From Brevundimonas sp. UBA5936 (lineage in GTDB: Bacteria; Pseudomonadota; Alphaproteobacteria; Caulobacterales; Caulobacteraceae), in contig DJDA01000148.1 in NCBI GenBank assembly GCA_002430835.1, positions 1-5,404 on the forward strand: a stretch of 5,404 nucleotides of DNA, given 5' to 3'. The notes under the pieces were generated by a model, which had not been told where the DNA came from, did no database searches, and saw only the letters and a program-made list of their open reading frames with translations. A program made the translations under genes and the position numbers. How positions within the stretch are numbered: the first letter of the stretch is position 1; each line of letters starts with the position of its first letter. Below are positions 1-5,404 of this stretch, piece after piece.

Positions 1-131
1 GCGCGCGGCGGCGTCAGGCGGCGGGCCAGGGCGCGCGCACGCGGCGAGCGCGCGACGTCACCCGCGCCGTCGAGGGCGCGGGCCCGGCGCCACAGGGCGG
101 CGCGTTCGGTCCTGGCGACGTCCGGCGTCAA
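1..131 (-). CDS. Unidentified gene after sctJ, N-terminal 43 codons; candidate SctK or other T3SS cytoplasmic protein
   Basis: This is the beginning of a gene that runs off the left edge of the window. Of the three minus-strand frames after the sctJ stop, only this one stays open to base 1; the other two meet a TGA. The proposed start is a TTG (131-129) that shares two bases with the sctJ TGA (130-128), a classic overlapping junction that implies translational coupling. A purine-rich stretch containing CGAGG lies about 6 bases upstream and could serve as ribosome binding site. No ATG or GTG is available in this frame nearby. The peptide begins MTPDVARTERAALWRRARAL and is rich in Ala and Arg, with no signal peptide or membrane segment, so a cytoplasmic protein is likely. 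In the ysc operon the gene after sctJ is sctK, the sorting-platform adaptor, followed by sctL. That position is the only support for SctK; the sequence itself is not diagnostic. Confidence 0.5.
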   Translation of the reverse strand, partial: MTPDVARTERAALWRRARALDGAGDVARSPRARALARRLTPPR

Positions 132-850
132 GCCTCGCCTCGCTTGGCGTCTGCCTTGGCGCGCGGCTTGGGTCGGCGATAGAGGCCGTAGATGCCCAGT
201 CCCGCCGCGCCCAGGATCAGCACGCCCAGCGGCAGGCTGAGCTGGGTGACGGCCGGCGCCTGCGGCTGGGTCAGGACTTCGGATGCCGGGAAGGCGACGA
301 CCGTGACCTTGTCGTAGGGCAGGCCCTCGATCGAGTTGACCACCAGGGCCTTGATCGAGCCGGTCTGGGCCGAGATGTCGTAGTCGGGCCGATGCTTGAT
401 GAAGACCGAGGCGGAGGAGGGCGGCTTCTCCTGCGCCAGGGGATCGCTTTCCGGCACGGCGATGTGAACGCGCGCCTGCACCACCCCGTCGATGGAGGAG
501 ATGGTCTGGCCCAGCTCCTGCTGCAGCGCGTACATCATGCGCATGCGCTGCTCCATCGGCGAGGAGACGAAGCCCTCCTTCTGGAAGACCTCGCCCATGC
601 TGGCGAAGTTCTGGCGCGGATAGCCCCGGTCGTGCAGCAGGGCGACGGCGCGGGAGAAGTCGCCGCGATCCGCCTTCAGCACCCAGTTGTCGCCGTCGCG
701 GGTCTTGGAGGCGTCCAGCCCCTGAGCCTTGAGCACGGCGACCATCTCATTGGCGTCGCGTTCCGTCAGGCCGCCGTAAAGCTCCTGCTGGCCGCAGGCG
801 GCGAGCAGGAGGGCCGCGCCCGCGAGGGCGGCGAGCGATCGGATTCGCAT
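128..850 (-). CDS. sctJ: SctJ (YscJ/HrcJ/PrgK family) inner-membrane ring lipoprotein
   Basis: SctJ forms the inner concentric ring of the T3SS base in the inner membrane, with its main domains in the periplasm, and encircles the export gate. The 240-residue protein starts with Arg residues and a hydrophobic stretch ending in the lipobox LAAC, so Cys19 is the expected lipidated residue. The typical family opening follows (ELYGGL at 23-28, then a helix with DANEMVAVL). The first small ring-building domain covers roughly residues 24-62. The second covers about 105-187 and carries the conserved VVQARVHIAVPE segment (123-134), SASVFIKHRP (146-155) and IKALVVNSIEGLPYDKVTVV. A C-terminal transmembrane helix (about 204-224) is followed by a short basic tail, as in YscJ. 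Flagellar FliF is far longer, so this is the injectisome form. The ATG start is supported by GGGAGG at 5 bases and by the signal peptide. It lies 11 bases after sctI and overlaps the next gene. Confidence 0.97.
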   Translation of the reverse strand: MRIRSLAALAGAALLLAACGQQELYGGLTERDANEMVAVLKAQGLDASKTRDGDNWVLKADRGDFSRAVALLHDRGYPRQNFASMGEVFQKEGFVSSPMEQRMRMMYALQQELGQTISSIDGVVQARVHIAVPESDPLAQEKPPSSASVFIKHRPDYDISAQTGSIKALVVNSIEGLPYDKVTVVAFPASEVLTQPQAPAVTQLSLPLGVLILGAAGLGIYGLYRRPKPRAKADAKRGEA

Positions 851-855
851 GGCCG

Positions 856-861
856 CCTCCC
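856..861 (-). promoter_or_regulatory. Ribosome binding site of sctJ
   Basis: On the minus strand GGGAGG lies immediately after the sctI TGA (864-862) and 5 bases before the sctJ ATG (850-848). The position directly behind the upstream stop codon suggests that ribosomes finishing sctI can re-initiate on sctJ. It fixes the sctJ start together with the signal peptide. Confidence 0.7.
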
Positions 862-1260
862 TCAGGACTGTTGCCGGAACAGCTGCTGCAGGCCGTCCGA
901 GGTGCGGTTGGCCATGTTGGAGGTGAGCTGGCAGTTGAACATGAACTCGTGCGCGCGGACGGTCATCATGACCATCTCGCCCGGCGTCATGCCGCCGGCC
1001 TTGCCTTCGGCGGCCTGAGCCAGGGCGGCGAGGTCAGAGGCCTGGCCGTTCACCTGCTCCAGGGCGCCCATCATGGTCTTCATGACGCCGTTGGGCTCGG
1101 TCGGGGCGGCCGGAGCCGACAGGGGCGTGACGTGCAGCAAATTCTGGAACTGCACCGCCTGACTGAGGGTGGCGTTGTAGGCGACGTCGATCTGCTGCGT
1201 CTGGGGTTGCAGCATCTCGGGCGGCATGGCCGCTGCGGCGGCCGAGGCTTCGAAGGACAT
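862..1260 (-). CDS. sctI: SctI (YscI/HrpB family) inner rod protein
   Basis: SctI is secreted early and polymerises into the rod or adapter that joins the export gate to the needle inside the periplasmic base. The 132-residue product has no signal peptide, as expected for a type III substrate. Its N-terminal half is low in complexity (an Ala run at residues 7-11, then Pro/Gln-rich, then a Pro/Ala segment at 46-57). The conserved part is the C-terminal helical region, about 90-132: PGEMVMMTVRAHEFMFNCQL followed by TSNMANRTSDGLQQLFRQQ. This fits the YscI/HrpB pattern of a helix, a turn, and a final helix ending in a Leu followed by Gln-rich residues. Position directly before sctJ matches yscI-yscJ. 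The ATG is chosen because AGGAGG lies 5 bases upstream; the frame is open much further upstream, but that extension would run through sctF and sctD. One Cys (110) lies in the conserved region. Length is close to YscI (about 115). Confidence 0.85.
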   Translation of the reverse strand: MSFEASAAAAAMPPEMLQPQTQQIDVAYNATLSQAVQFQNLLHVTPLSAPAAPTEPNGVMKTMMGALEQVNGQASDLAALAQAAEGKAGGMTPGEMVMMTVRAHEFMFNCQLTSNMANRTSDGLQQLFRQQS

Positions 1261-1265
1261 GGGCC

Positions 1266-1271
1266 CCTCCT
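1266..1271 (-). promoter_or_regulatory. Strong ribosome binding site that sets the sctI start
   Basis: AGGAGG on the minus strand lies 5 bases before the ATG at 1260-1258, inside the 26-base gap after the sctF stop codon. It decides between this ATG and the much longer upstream extension of the same open frame. Confidence 0.8.
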
Positions 1272-1286
1272 GTTGAAATGAAGGGC

Positions 1287-1595
1287 TCAGTTCTTGCGAG
1301 CCATGGTCTCCAGCGCCTTGCCGACGGAGTCGGTCGAGGTGGAGGAGGAGTTGGCCATGAAGTTCATGCGCATCGACTCGGCGGTCAGCATCGCCATGGT
1401 CGAAGGCTTGTCCTCGCCGCCCGGTCCGATCTGCTCGGACAGTTCGACGATGCGGCCGGCCTGGGCGTCCAGGGTCTGGCCCCATGAATGGGCCATGGCC
1501 TCGAACCAGGAACCGGGGCGAGCCTTGTCGCGCTCGCTGTTCAGGCCGGGCGAGACGGCCAGCATGCCGAGGCCGTTCAGACTTTGGGATGACAT
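1287..1595 (-). CDS. sctF: Probable SctF, T3SS needle subunit
   Basis: This 102-residue protein probably polymerises into the extracellular needle filament. It has no signal peptide, Cys or membrane segment, and is predicted to be mostly helical. The C-terminal third, DKPSTMAMLTAESMRMNFMA (62-81) followed by Ser/Thr-rich residues and SVGKALETMARKN (90-102), follows the usual needle layout. In that layout a Pro-containing break (the P-(S/D)-P loop of needle proteins) leads into a long amphipathic helix with Asn/Met and a final hydrophobic-basic end. The same region aligns without gaps with the end of the neighbouring SctI, as expected for needle and rod relatives. The place between sctD and sctI is where yscF sits in the ysc operon. 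It is longer than the usual 75-90 residues because of about 20 extra N-terminal residues. The start has the best ribosome binding site in the window. Alternatives are a second rod-like protein or a secreted accessory protein; I did not see a pattern that settles this. Confidence 0.65.
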   Translation of the reverse strand: MSSQSLNGLGMLAVSPGLNSERDKARPGSWFEAMAHSWGQTLDAQAGRIVELSEQIGPGGEDKPSTMAMLTAESMRMNFMANSSSTSTDSVGKALETMARKN

Positions 1596-1602
1596 GGGTA
1601 TT

Positions 1603-1608
1603 CTCCTT
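1603..1608 (-). promoter_or_regulatory. Strong ribosome binding site of the needle gene
   Basis: AAGGAG on the minus strand, preceded by two further A residues, lies 7 bases before the ATG at 1595-1593. The 24-base gap around it is noticeably A-rich compared with the GC-rich surroundings, which would keep the initiation region unfolded. This suits a subunit needed in high copy number. Confidence 0.75.
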
Positions 1609-1619
1609 TTGGGCTGGGG

Positions 1620-2777
1620 TCAGAAGTTGAGTTCGGAACGGGAGCCGTTGCGCTCGACCAGGACGCGGGTGTCCTCGATCGAGACGATGCGGTGGCCGGT
1701 CGGCAGGACGGCGCCGGGGAAGTAGCGGGCGCCGTCGGCGGTGGTGACGTGGCCGCGCTCGCCGCCGATCACCGACACCACGCGCTTGCCGCCGCCCTGT
1801 TGAATGTCTTCGAAGCGACCGCCCTCGTCGGCGCCGGGCAGCATGCTGACGTCGATGCGGCGCAGGCCCTTGATCTCGCCCATGGCCAGACGCTCCAGGC
1901 GGGCGGCCTCGTCCGGGTCGCTGCCGGTGACGTCCAGCCGCACCATGCCCGCGCCGACCGAGCGCGCGGCCGCCTTCACGCCGTTGGCGAGGTAGAGCTC
2001 CTCCACCTGACGGGCGATGCCGTCGTGGGTCTGAAGCTCCAAGCGGGGGCGCCATTCGCGCGCGGCCAGGATGCGTTGCAGGCGCACGCGCTCGGCGTCC
2101 GAAGCCAGCATTCCCTCGATGCGCAGATCGCCCGCCTCGGTCTTGGTGACGACCAGCTTGTCGAAGCCTTCCTCCGACAGGAGGGCCTGGACCTTGGCGG
2201 GCTTGGGCTGCGACTTGGGCCAGGCCGGGACGCCCGTGCTGATGGCGAACAGGGCCGAGACGGTGATGACGGCGATCAGCAGAACCGGAACGAACTTGGC
2301 CGAGCGCGACACCAGGGCGTTGGTGTTGTTCAGCAGGTATTGCCAGTTGCGGCCGTCGCCAGCCGGGGCGTCGCCCTCATCGCCGTCGTCGTCTGGCAAG
2401 GGGCGGGCGGCGGCCAGGATGCGTTCGGCCTCGCTCCAGCGCGGGCTTTCGGCCTCGCCGATGGCGACGGCGTTGTCGCCGATCAGCAGCGGCAGATAGA
2501 GGGGCAGGATGGCCTGGGCCGGGGCGGTCAGCTCATGCCCCAGCAAGGTCACGGCGCCGGACGTCAGCTCCAGGTCGGCGGCGTCCGCCCGCGCCTTCAG
2601 CGTCAGCCGCACCCCCTCGGCGCTGGCGTCGCGCAGGACGATGTCGGCGTCGAGGTCGTGGCCCACGGCGATGACGCGGCCCCGCTCCAACGGCGCCGAG
2701 GCACCGCGCACGCGCCCGGCCAGGACGCGAAGGACCAGGCTTTCGATCTCGGGTGCGGCGACGGCGTCGGCGGGCAT
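1620..2777 (-). CDS. sctD: SctD (YscD/PscD/PrgH family) outer inner-membrane ring protein
   Basis: SctD forms the outer inner-membrane ring; its cytoplasmic domain contacts the sorting platform and its periplasmic domains meet the SctC neck. The 385-residue protein shows the family layout. A cytoplasmic FHA-like domain covers about 10-108, with GRVIAVGHDLDADIVLRD (33-50) as its core. An acidic linker (DDDGDEGD, 129-136) follows, then a single membrane helix at about 163-181 (VPVLLIAVITVSALFAIS). The periplasmic part begins with a BON-like domain (about 196-247: LLSEEGFDKLVV, LRIEGMLASDAERVRLQRIL), followed by a second ring-building unit (about 255-312). The end is RYFPGAVLPTGHRIVSIEDT then VLVERNG, typical of YscD C termini. 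The FHA core lacks the usual Arg after VG and the SxxH motif, consistent with loss of phosphothreonine binding, as known for SctD. It starts 6 bases after the sctC stop with only a weak AAGGA, so coupled translation is likely. It is slightly shorter than YscD (about 419). Confidence 0.93.
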   Translation of the reverse strand: MPADAVAAPEIESLVLRVLAGRVRGASAPLERGRVIAVGHDLDADIVLRDASAEGVRLTLKARADAADLELTSGAVTLLGHELTAPAQAILPLYLPLLIGDNAVAIGEAESPRWSEAERILAAARPLPDDDGDEGDAPAGDGRNWQYLLNNTNALVSRSAKFVPVLLIAVITVSALFAISTGVPAWPKSQPKPAKVQALLSEEGFDKLVVTKTEAGDLRIEGMLASDAERVRLQRILAAREWRPRLELQTHDGIARQVEELYLANGVKAAARSVGAGMVRLDVTGSDPDEAARLERLAMGEIKGLRRIDVSMLPGADEGGRFEDIQQGGGKRVVSVIGGERGHVTTADGARYFPGAVLPTGHRIVSIEDTRVLVERNGSRSELNF

Positions 2778-2783
2778 GGCGGA

Positions 2784-4703
2784 TCAGTCCTTGGCCGGTT
2801 CATAGGGGGTGAAGCCGGGCGGCGGCGCCTCGCGCACGGCGACGACCGGCGTGGCGGCCGGGGCGGGCAGAGGGTCGTTCGGCGCCGACCCCTGATTGAA
2901 GCCCATGCGCGATCCGCCCTTGGGCAGGGCCGGGGCGGCGGGCAGGGGCTGGGTCTCGGGCGAGCCGGGAATGGCGCCGAAGTCCAAACGCGGCGCGGGC
3001 GCTTCCTCGCCGATCGAGGCCAGGCGCGGCGTGATCAGGAACAGGCGCTCGATCCGGCCCGTCGAACGCTCCGAGCGACGGAACAGCAGGCCCACCGCCG
3101 GGATGTCGCCCAACACGGGCACCTTGGTCACGGCGTTGACGTCCTGCTGCACCACCATGCCGCCCAGCAGCAGGCTCTGGCCTTCCAGGATCATGGCCTG
3201 GGTGTTCAGGGCCGCGCGCTGCACCACCGGGATGTCGTCGACGTCGGCGTCGGTCAGGGAGCCGTCCTCGATCTGGATCTGCATCCGGATACGGGTCTGG
3301 TTCTGGTCGCGCAGGACGTGGGGTGTGACCTTCAGCGTGGTGCCGGCGGTGACGTTGTAGAGGTCGACGTCCCGCTCGCCTTCCAGGCCGACGTAGAAGC
3401 TGCGGGTGTTCTCGAACAGGGCCTGGACGTTCGACAGGGTGACGATCTGTGGCCGCGAGACGATGCGGGCGACGCCTTCATCCTCCATCGCCGTGATGCG
3501 CGAGATGAAGTAGTCGCCGTTGCCGATGATGGTCGAGATGGCCAGGCCGTTGTTGCGCGGGGTGATGTCCTGCCCCCGGCGCAGGCGGTCGTCGTTGCGC
3601 GTGCCGTCGCCGAACAGGATGCCGCCGCGGCCGTCGTCGAAGCGCCAGCTGATGCCCAGCTGACGCGCGCGGGTGGTGTCGATGTCGATGATGGTGGCCT
3701 GGATCTCGAGAAGCTGCGGCTCCTTGTCCAGGGCGGCGATCAGCGCCTCATAGGCCCCCATGCGCTCGGCCGTGTCGCGCACGATGACGGCGTTCAGGCG
3801 CGTGTCGGCCTGGATGCGCGCGTGCTGGACCGGCGCGCCGCCCGCCATCTGTTCGTCAGCGAGCGCCAGGCCGAGCGTGTCCGGCGTCGGGGTGAAGCCG
3901 CCGTCGACATAGCTGGCGTCCATCAGGCCGTTCTGCGCCGCGCCTTGCGAGGCCAGACCCTGACCGCGCAGGCCCCCGACGCGCGGCGAGCGGCGGGTCT
4001 CGATGCGCCGGGCGACGGCGCCGTTCGGGTCGTTGCTGACCATGGCGCGCAGGATGGAGGCGACGCCCGGAATGGTGACTTCACTCTGGGCCGTCTCGAA
4101 GGTCACGTCATCGGCCCAGGCGTAGCGCAGGGTGAAGACGCGGTATTCATAGGTCGGCTGGGCGGCTTCGGCCCGTGCGCCGGGCCCGGCGCGGGCGATC
4201 TCGTCGATCTGCTGGATGAAGCGGCGGGTGCCGTTGGCGACCAGCATCTGCCCGGCGGGCTGCAGGGTGTTGCGGCTGTCCAGCAGGCCCATTTCCTGCG
4301 CCGTGGCGCGCACGCGGCGCAGCATCTGCGGCGAGGCGGGGATCGACTGGCTGGTCAGTTCGGAGGTCTGATAGATGTAGACCGCCCCGCCGTCGTAATA
4401 GGCCACCAGGTCGAAGGCGTCTGCCACCTGGCTGAAGATGGTCGAGGCCGGGCCGCTGAAGGCGCCGTTCACCGTGCCGCGCAGGTTGGGGCTGATGATG
4501 ACCGGCACGCCCAACTGGCCGAAGAAGCTTTGCAGGAACTGACCCACCGGCTGTTCGCGCGGGGCGATCTGCAGGGTCTGGTTGCCGATCGGCGGGTCGC
4601 CCGCCGCAGCGGGCGCGGACAGGCCGAGCAGCGTGGCCAGGGAGGCCATGGCCAGGAGGGCGGTCTTGAAGCTCTTGCGGGCGGTCGGCGTCTTGATCGT
4701 CAT
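2784..4703 (-). CDS. sctC: SctC (YscC/HrcC family) outer-membrane secretin
   Basis: SctC builds the outer-membrane ring through which the needle passes. The 639-residue precursor has a Sec signal peptide: basic start, hydrophobic core at about 14-30, and likely cleavage after APAAA (residue 34). An STN/N0-like domain follows at about 43-112 (QPVGQFLQSFFGQLGVPVII). The N1 domain is near 125-172 (NGTRRFIQQIDEI), and an N3 domain around 185-330 is split by a Gly/Ala/Arg-rich insert (about 225-295) before ARIQADTRLNAVIVRD. The secretin core is about 333-563 and carries RIVSRPQIVTLSNVQALFEN (413-432), VDLYNVTAGTTLKVTPHV (446-463) and the secretin signature VPVLGDIPAVGLLFR (528-542). The VTAGTTLKVTPHV segment is typical of T3SS secretins, not type II or pilus ones. 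A Pro-rich tail (about 565-639) ends the protein and may be the pilotin-binding region. It starts 15 bases after sctV with only a weak Shine-Dalgarno. Confidence 0.96.
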   Translation of the reverse strand: MTIKTPTARKSFKTALLAMASLATLLGLSAPAAAGDPPIGNQTLQIAPREQPVGQFLQSFFGQLGVPVIISPNLRGTVNGAFSGPASTIFSQVADAFDLVAYYDGGAVYIYQTSELTSQSIPASPQMLRRVRATAQEMGLLDSRNTLQPAGQMLVANGTRRFIQQIDEIARAGPGARAEAAQPTYEYRVFTLRYAWADDVTFETAQSEVTIPGVASILRAMVSNDPNGAVARRIETRRSPRVGGLRGQGLASQGAAQNGLMDASYVDGGFTPTPDTLGLALADEQMAGGAPVQHARIQADTRLNAVIVRDTAERMGAYEALIAALDKEPQLLEIQATIIDIDTTRARQLGISWRFDDGRGGILFGDGTRNDDRLRRGQDITPRNNGLAISTIIGNGDYFISRITAMEDEGVARIVSRPQIVTLSNVQALFENTRSFYVGLEGERDVDLYNVTAGTTLKVTPHVLRDQNQTRIRMQIQIEDGSLTDADVDDIPVVQRAALNTQAMILEGQSLLLGGMVVQQDVNAVTKVPVLGDIPAVGLLFRRSERSTGRIERLFLITPRLASIGEEAPAPRLDFGAIPGSPETQPLPAAPALPKGGSRMGFNQGSAPNDPLPAPAATPVVAVREAPPPGFTPYEPAKD

Positions 4704-4718
4704 GCAGGGTCCGTCGTT

Positions 4719-5404
4719 TCAGGCCGCAGCGGCCGTGGAGGCGGGGGGAGCGGAGGGGGCGGAAACAGCCGCCGGCGTCGCCGCGTCGAGGTCGGGCAGG
4801 GCGACCCGGCCGACGATCTCGAGCTTCAGGCTGGGCAGCAGCTCGTGGAAGGACAGGGCGGGGGTGTCGAACAGTTCAGGCTCGACCAGCTTGCGGATGT
4901 GACGGCGCAGGTCGATGGCGGCCAGCACGGCGTCGGCGCCGGTGTCGCGCACCGTCTTCTGCACGGCCTCGATGATCTGACGGGCCATGTCCGGCTCCAG
5001 CGCCAGCTGCTGACCGGCGCCGCCGACGCGGATGGATTCGCGCAGATGCTTCTCCAGCGCGGGCTCCAGCACGGCGGCCTTCAGCACCCCGTCGGGGGCG
5101 TAGCGATGGCTGATCTGGCGACGCAGGGCCACACGGGCGAACTCGGTCAGGGCCAGCGGATCCTTCTCGCGCTGACCGGCGTCGGCCAGGGATTCCAGGA
5201 TGTCGCGCAGGTTGCGCAGCGGCACCTCTTCCTCGGCCAGGCGACGCATGATTTCGGCGATGCGGGCCAGGGGCAGGGCGCGGGCGACCTCCTTGACCAC
5301 CTCGGGATAGCTCTCGCCCGCGCGGTTCAGCAAGATCGAGGCCTCCTGAATGCCGATGAACATCCCCGCGTTGCGGCGCAGCAGGCCGCGCACGCCGGCC
5401 AGGG
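4719..5404 (-). CDS. sctV: SctV (FHIPEP family, YscV/HrcV) export gate, C-terminal third
   Basis: SctV is the large export-gate protein; its C-terminal cytoplasmic domain forms the nonameric ring that receives chaperone-substrate complexes. Only this domain is in the window: 227 residues beginning LAGVRGLLRRN, with the N-terminal membrane part lying beyond base 5404. The reading frame is open to the edge, so the GTG at 5393 is not a true start. Recognisable FHIPEP landmarks are FIGIQEASILLNRAGESYPEVV, then RLAEEEVPLRNLRDILESLA, REKDPLALTEFARVALRRQI followed by SHRYA, LALEPDMARQIIEAV, and DLRRHIRKLVEPELFDTPALSFHEL. The RRQISHRYA and LRRHIRKLVEPEL segments and the gene context fit SctV better than flagellar FlhA. 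After the usual end (LEIVGRVAL) there is an extra tail of about 27 Ala/Pro/Ser-rich residues. The stop lies 15 bases before the sctC ATG. Confidence 0.95.
   Translation of the reverse strand, partial: LAGVRGLLRRNAGMFIGIQEASILLNRAGESYPEVVKEVARALPLARIAEIMRRLAEEEVPLRNLRDILESLADAGQREKDPLALTEFARVALRRQISHRYAPDGVLKAAVLEPALEKHLRESIRVGGAGQQLALEPDMARQIIEAVQKTVRDTGADAVLAAIDLRRHIRKLVEPELFDTPALSFHELLPSLKLEIVGRVALPDLDAATPAAVSAPSAPPASTAAAA

Noticed and set aside
392..1018. A 208-codon plus-strand frame antisense to sctJ and the end of sctI
   Set aside because: The translation is His/Gly/Arg/Leu-rich with no domain, and it mirrors the well-supported SctJ and SctI coding on the other strand.
1261..1286. Possible terminator or attenuator hairpin between the needle and rod genes
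   Set aside because: The short GGGC-type complementarity does not form a convincing stem followed by a T run, and the gap is mostly occupied by the sctI ribosome binding site.
1294..1725. A plus-strand frame of 143 codons opposite the needle gene and the end of sctD
   Set aside because: It lies antisense to two supported genes with good start sites, shows no family features and is explained by the GC-rich codon usage of the minus strand.
862..2055. A 397-codon open frame on the minus strand ending at the sctI stop
   Set aside because: Only its last 132 codons are sctI. The upstream part runs out of frame through sctF and sctD, is dominated by Arg, Gly, Pro and His typical of a GC-rich shadow frame, and would ignore the AGGAGG site before the internal ATG.
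2603..2803. A short minus-strand frame of 66 codons across the sctC-sctD junction
   Set aside because: It overlaps the start of sctD in another frame, is rich in Pro, Ser and Cys, and has no supporting ribosome binding site or family match.
2071..3360. Several plus-strand open frames (2071-2499, 2509-2805, 2896-3360) antisense to sctD and sctC
   Set aside because: All are Ser/Arg/Ala-rich shadows of conserved SctD and SctC coding; none has a recognisable domain.
4719..5393. A flagellar FlhA assignment for the FHIPEP fragment
   Set aside because: The adjacent secretin, SctD, SctI and lipoprotein SctJ are injectisome-specific, and the RRQISHRYA and LRRHIRKLVEPEL motifs fit SctV.

Overview
The window is part of a type III secretion system (T3SS, injectisome) operon, read entirely from the minus strand. 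The DNA is very GC-rich with strong G/C preference at third codon positions. Open shadow frames are abundant, as expected at this composition. The proteins are diderm-type: a secretin, a lipoprotein ring and an inner-membrane export gate, so the host is a Gram-negative proteobacterium. A high-GC alphaproteobacterium such as a Caulobacterales member is my best guess, but this is an impression from composition and protein style and is not demonstrated.

In transcription order (high to low coordinates) the genes are: the C-terminal third of sctV (export gate, 5404-4719); sctC (outer-membrane secretin, 4703-2784); sctD (outer inner-membrane ring, 2777-1620); a 102-residue protein that is probably the needle subunit sctF (1595-1287); sctI (inner rod, 1260-862); sctJ (lipoprotein inner-membrane ring, 850-128); and the first 43 codons of another gene that overlaps the end of sctJ (131-1). 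Gaps between genes are 6 to 26 bases and the last junction overlaps. No room is left for an internal promoter of ordinary size or a terminator, so this looks like one polycistronic unit whose promoter lies beyond base 5404.

Together the genes encode most of the needle-complex base: SctC ring in the outer membrane, SctD and SctJ rings in the inner membrane, SctV cytoplasmic gate, and SctI rod plus SctF needle as early substrates. The order C-D-F-I-J resembles the Yersinia ysc C-to-L operon with the small genes E, G and H removed and sctV placed directly upstream of sctC. The proteins are the injectisome versions, not flagellar homologues: there is a secretin, and SctJ is a short lipoprotein unlike FliF.

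Points deserving attention are the long and divergent needle candidate, its visible similarity to the rod protein, the absence of recognisable needle chaperone genes, stronger ribosome binding sites for the needle and rod than for the secretin and SctD, and the unidentified TTG-start gene after sctJ. I saw no mobile element, RNA gene, CRISPR array or significant repeat.
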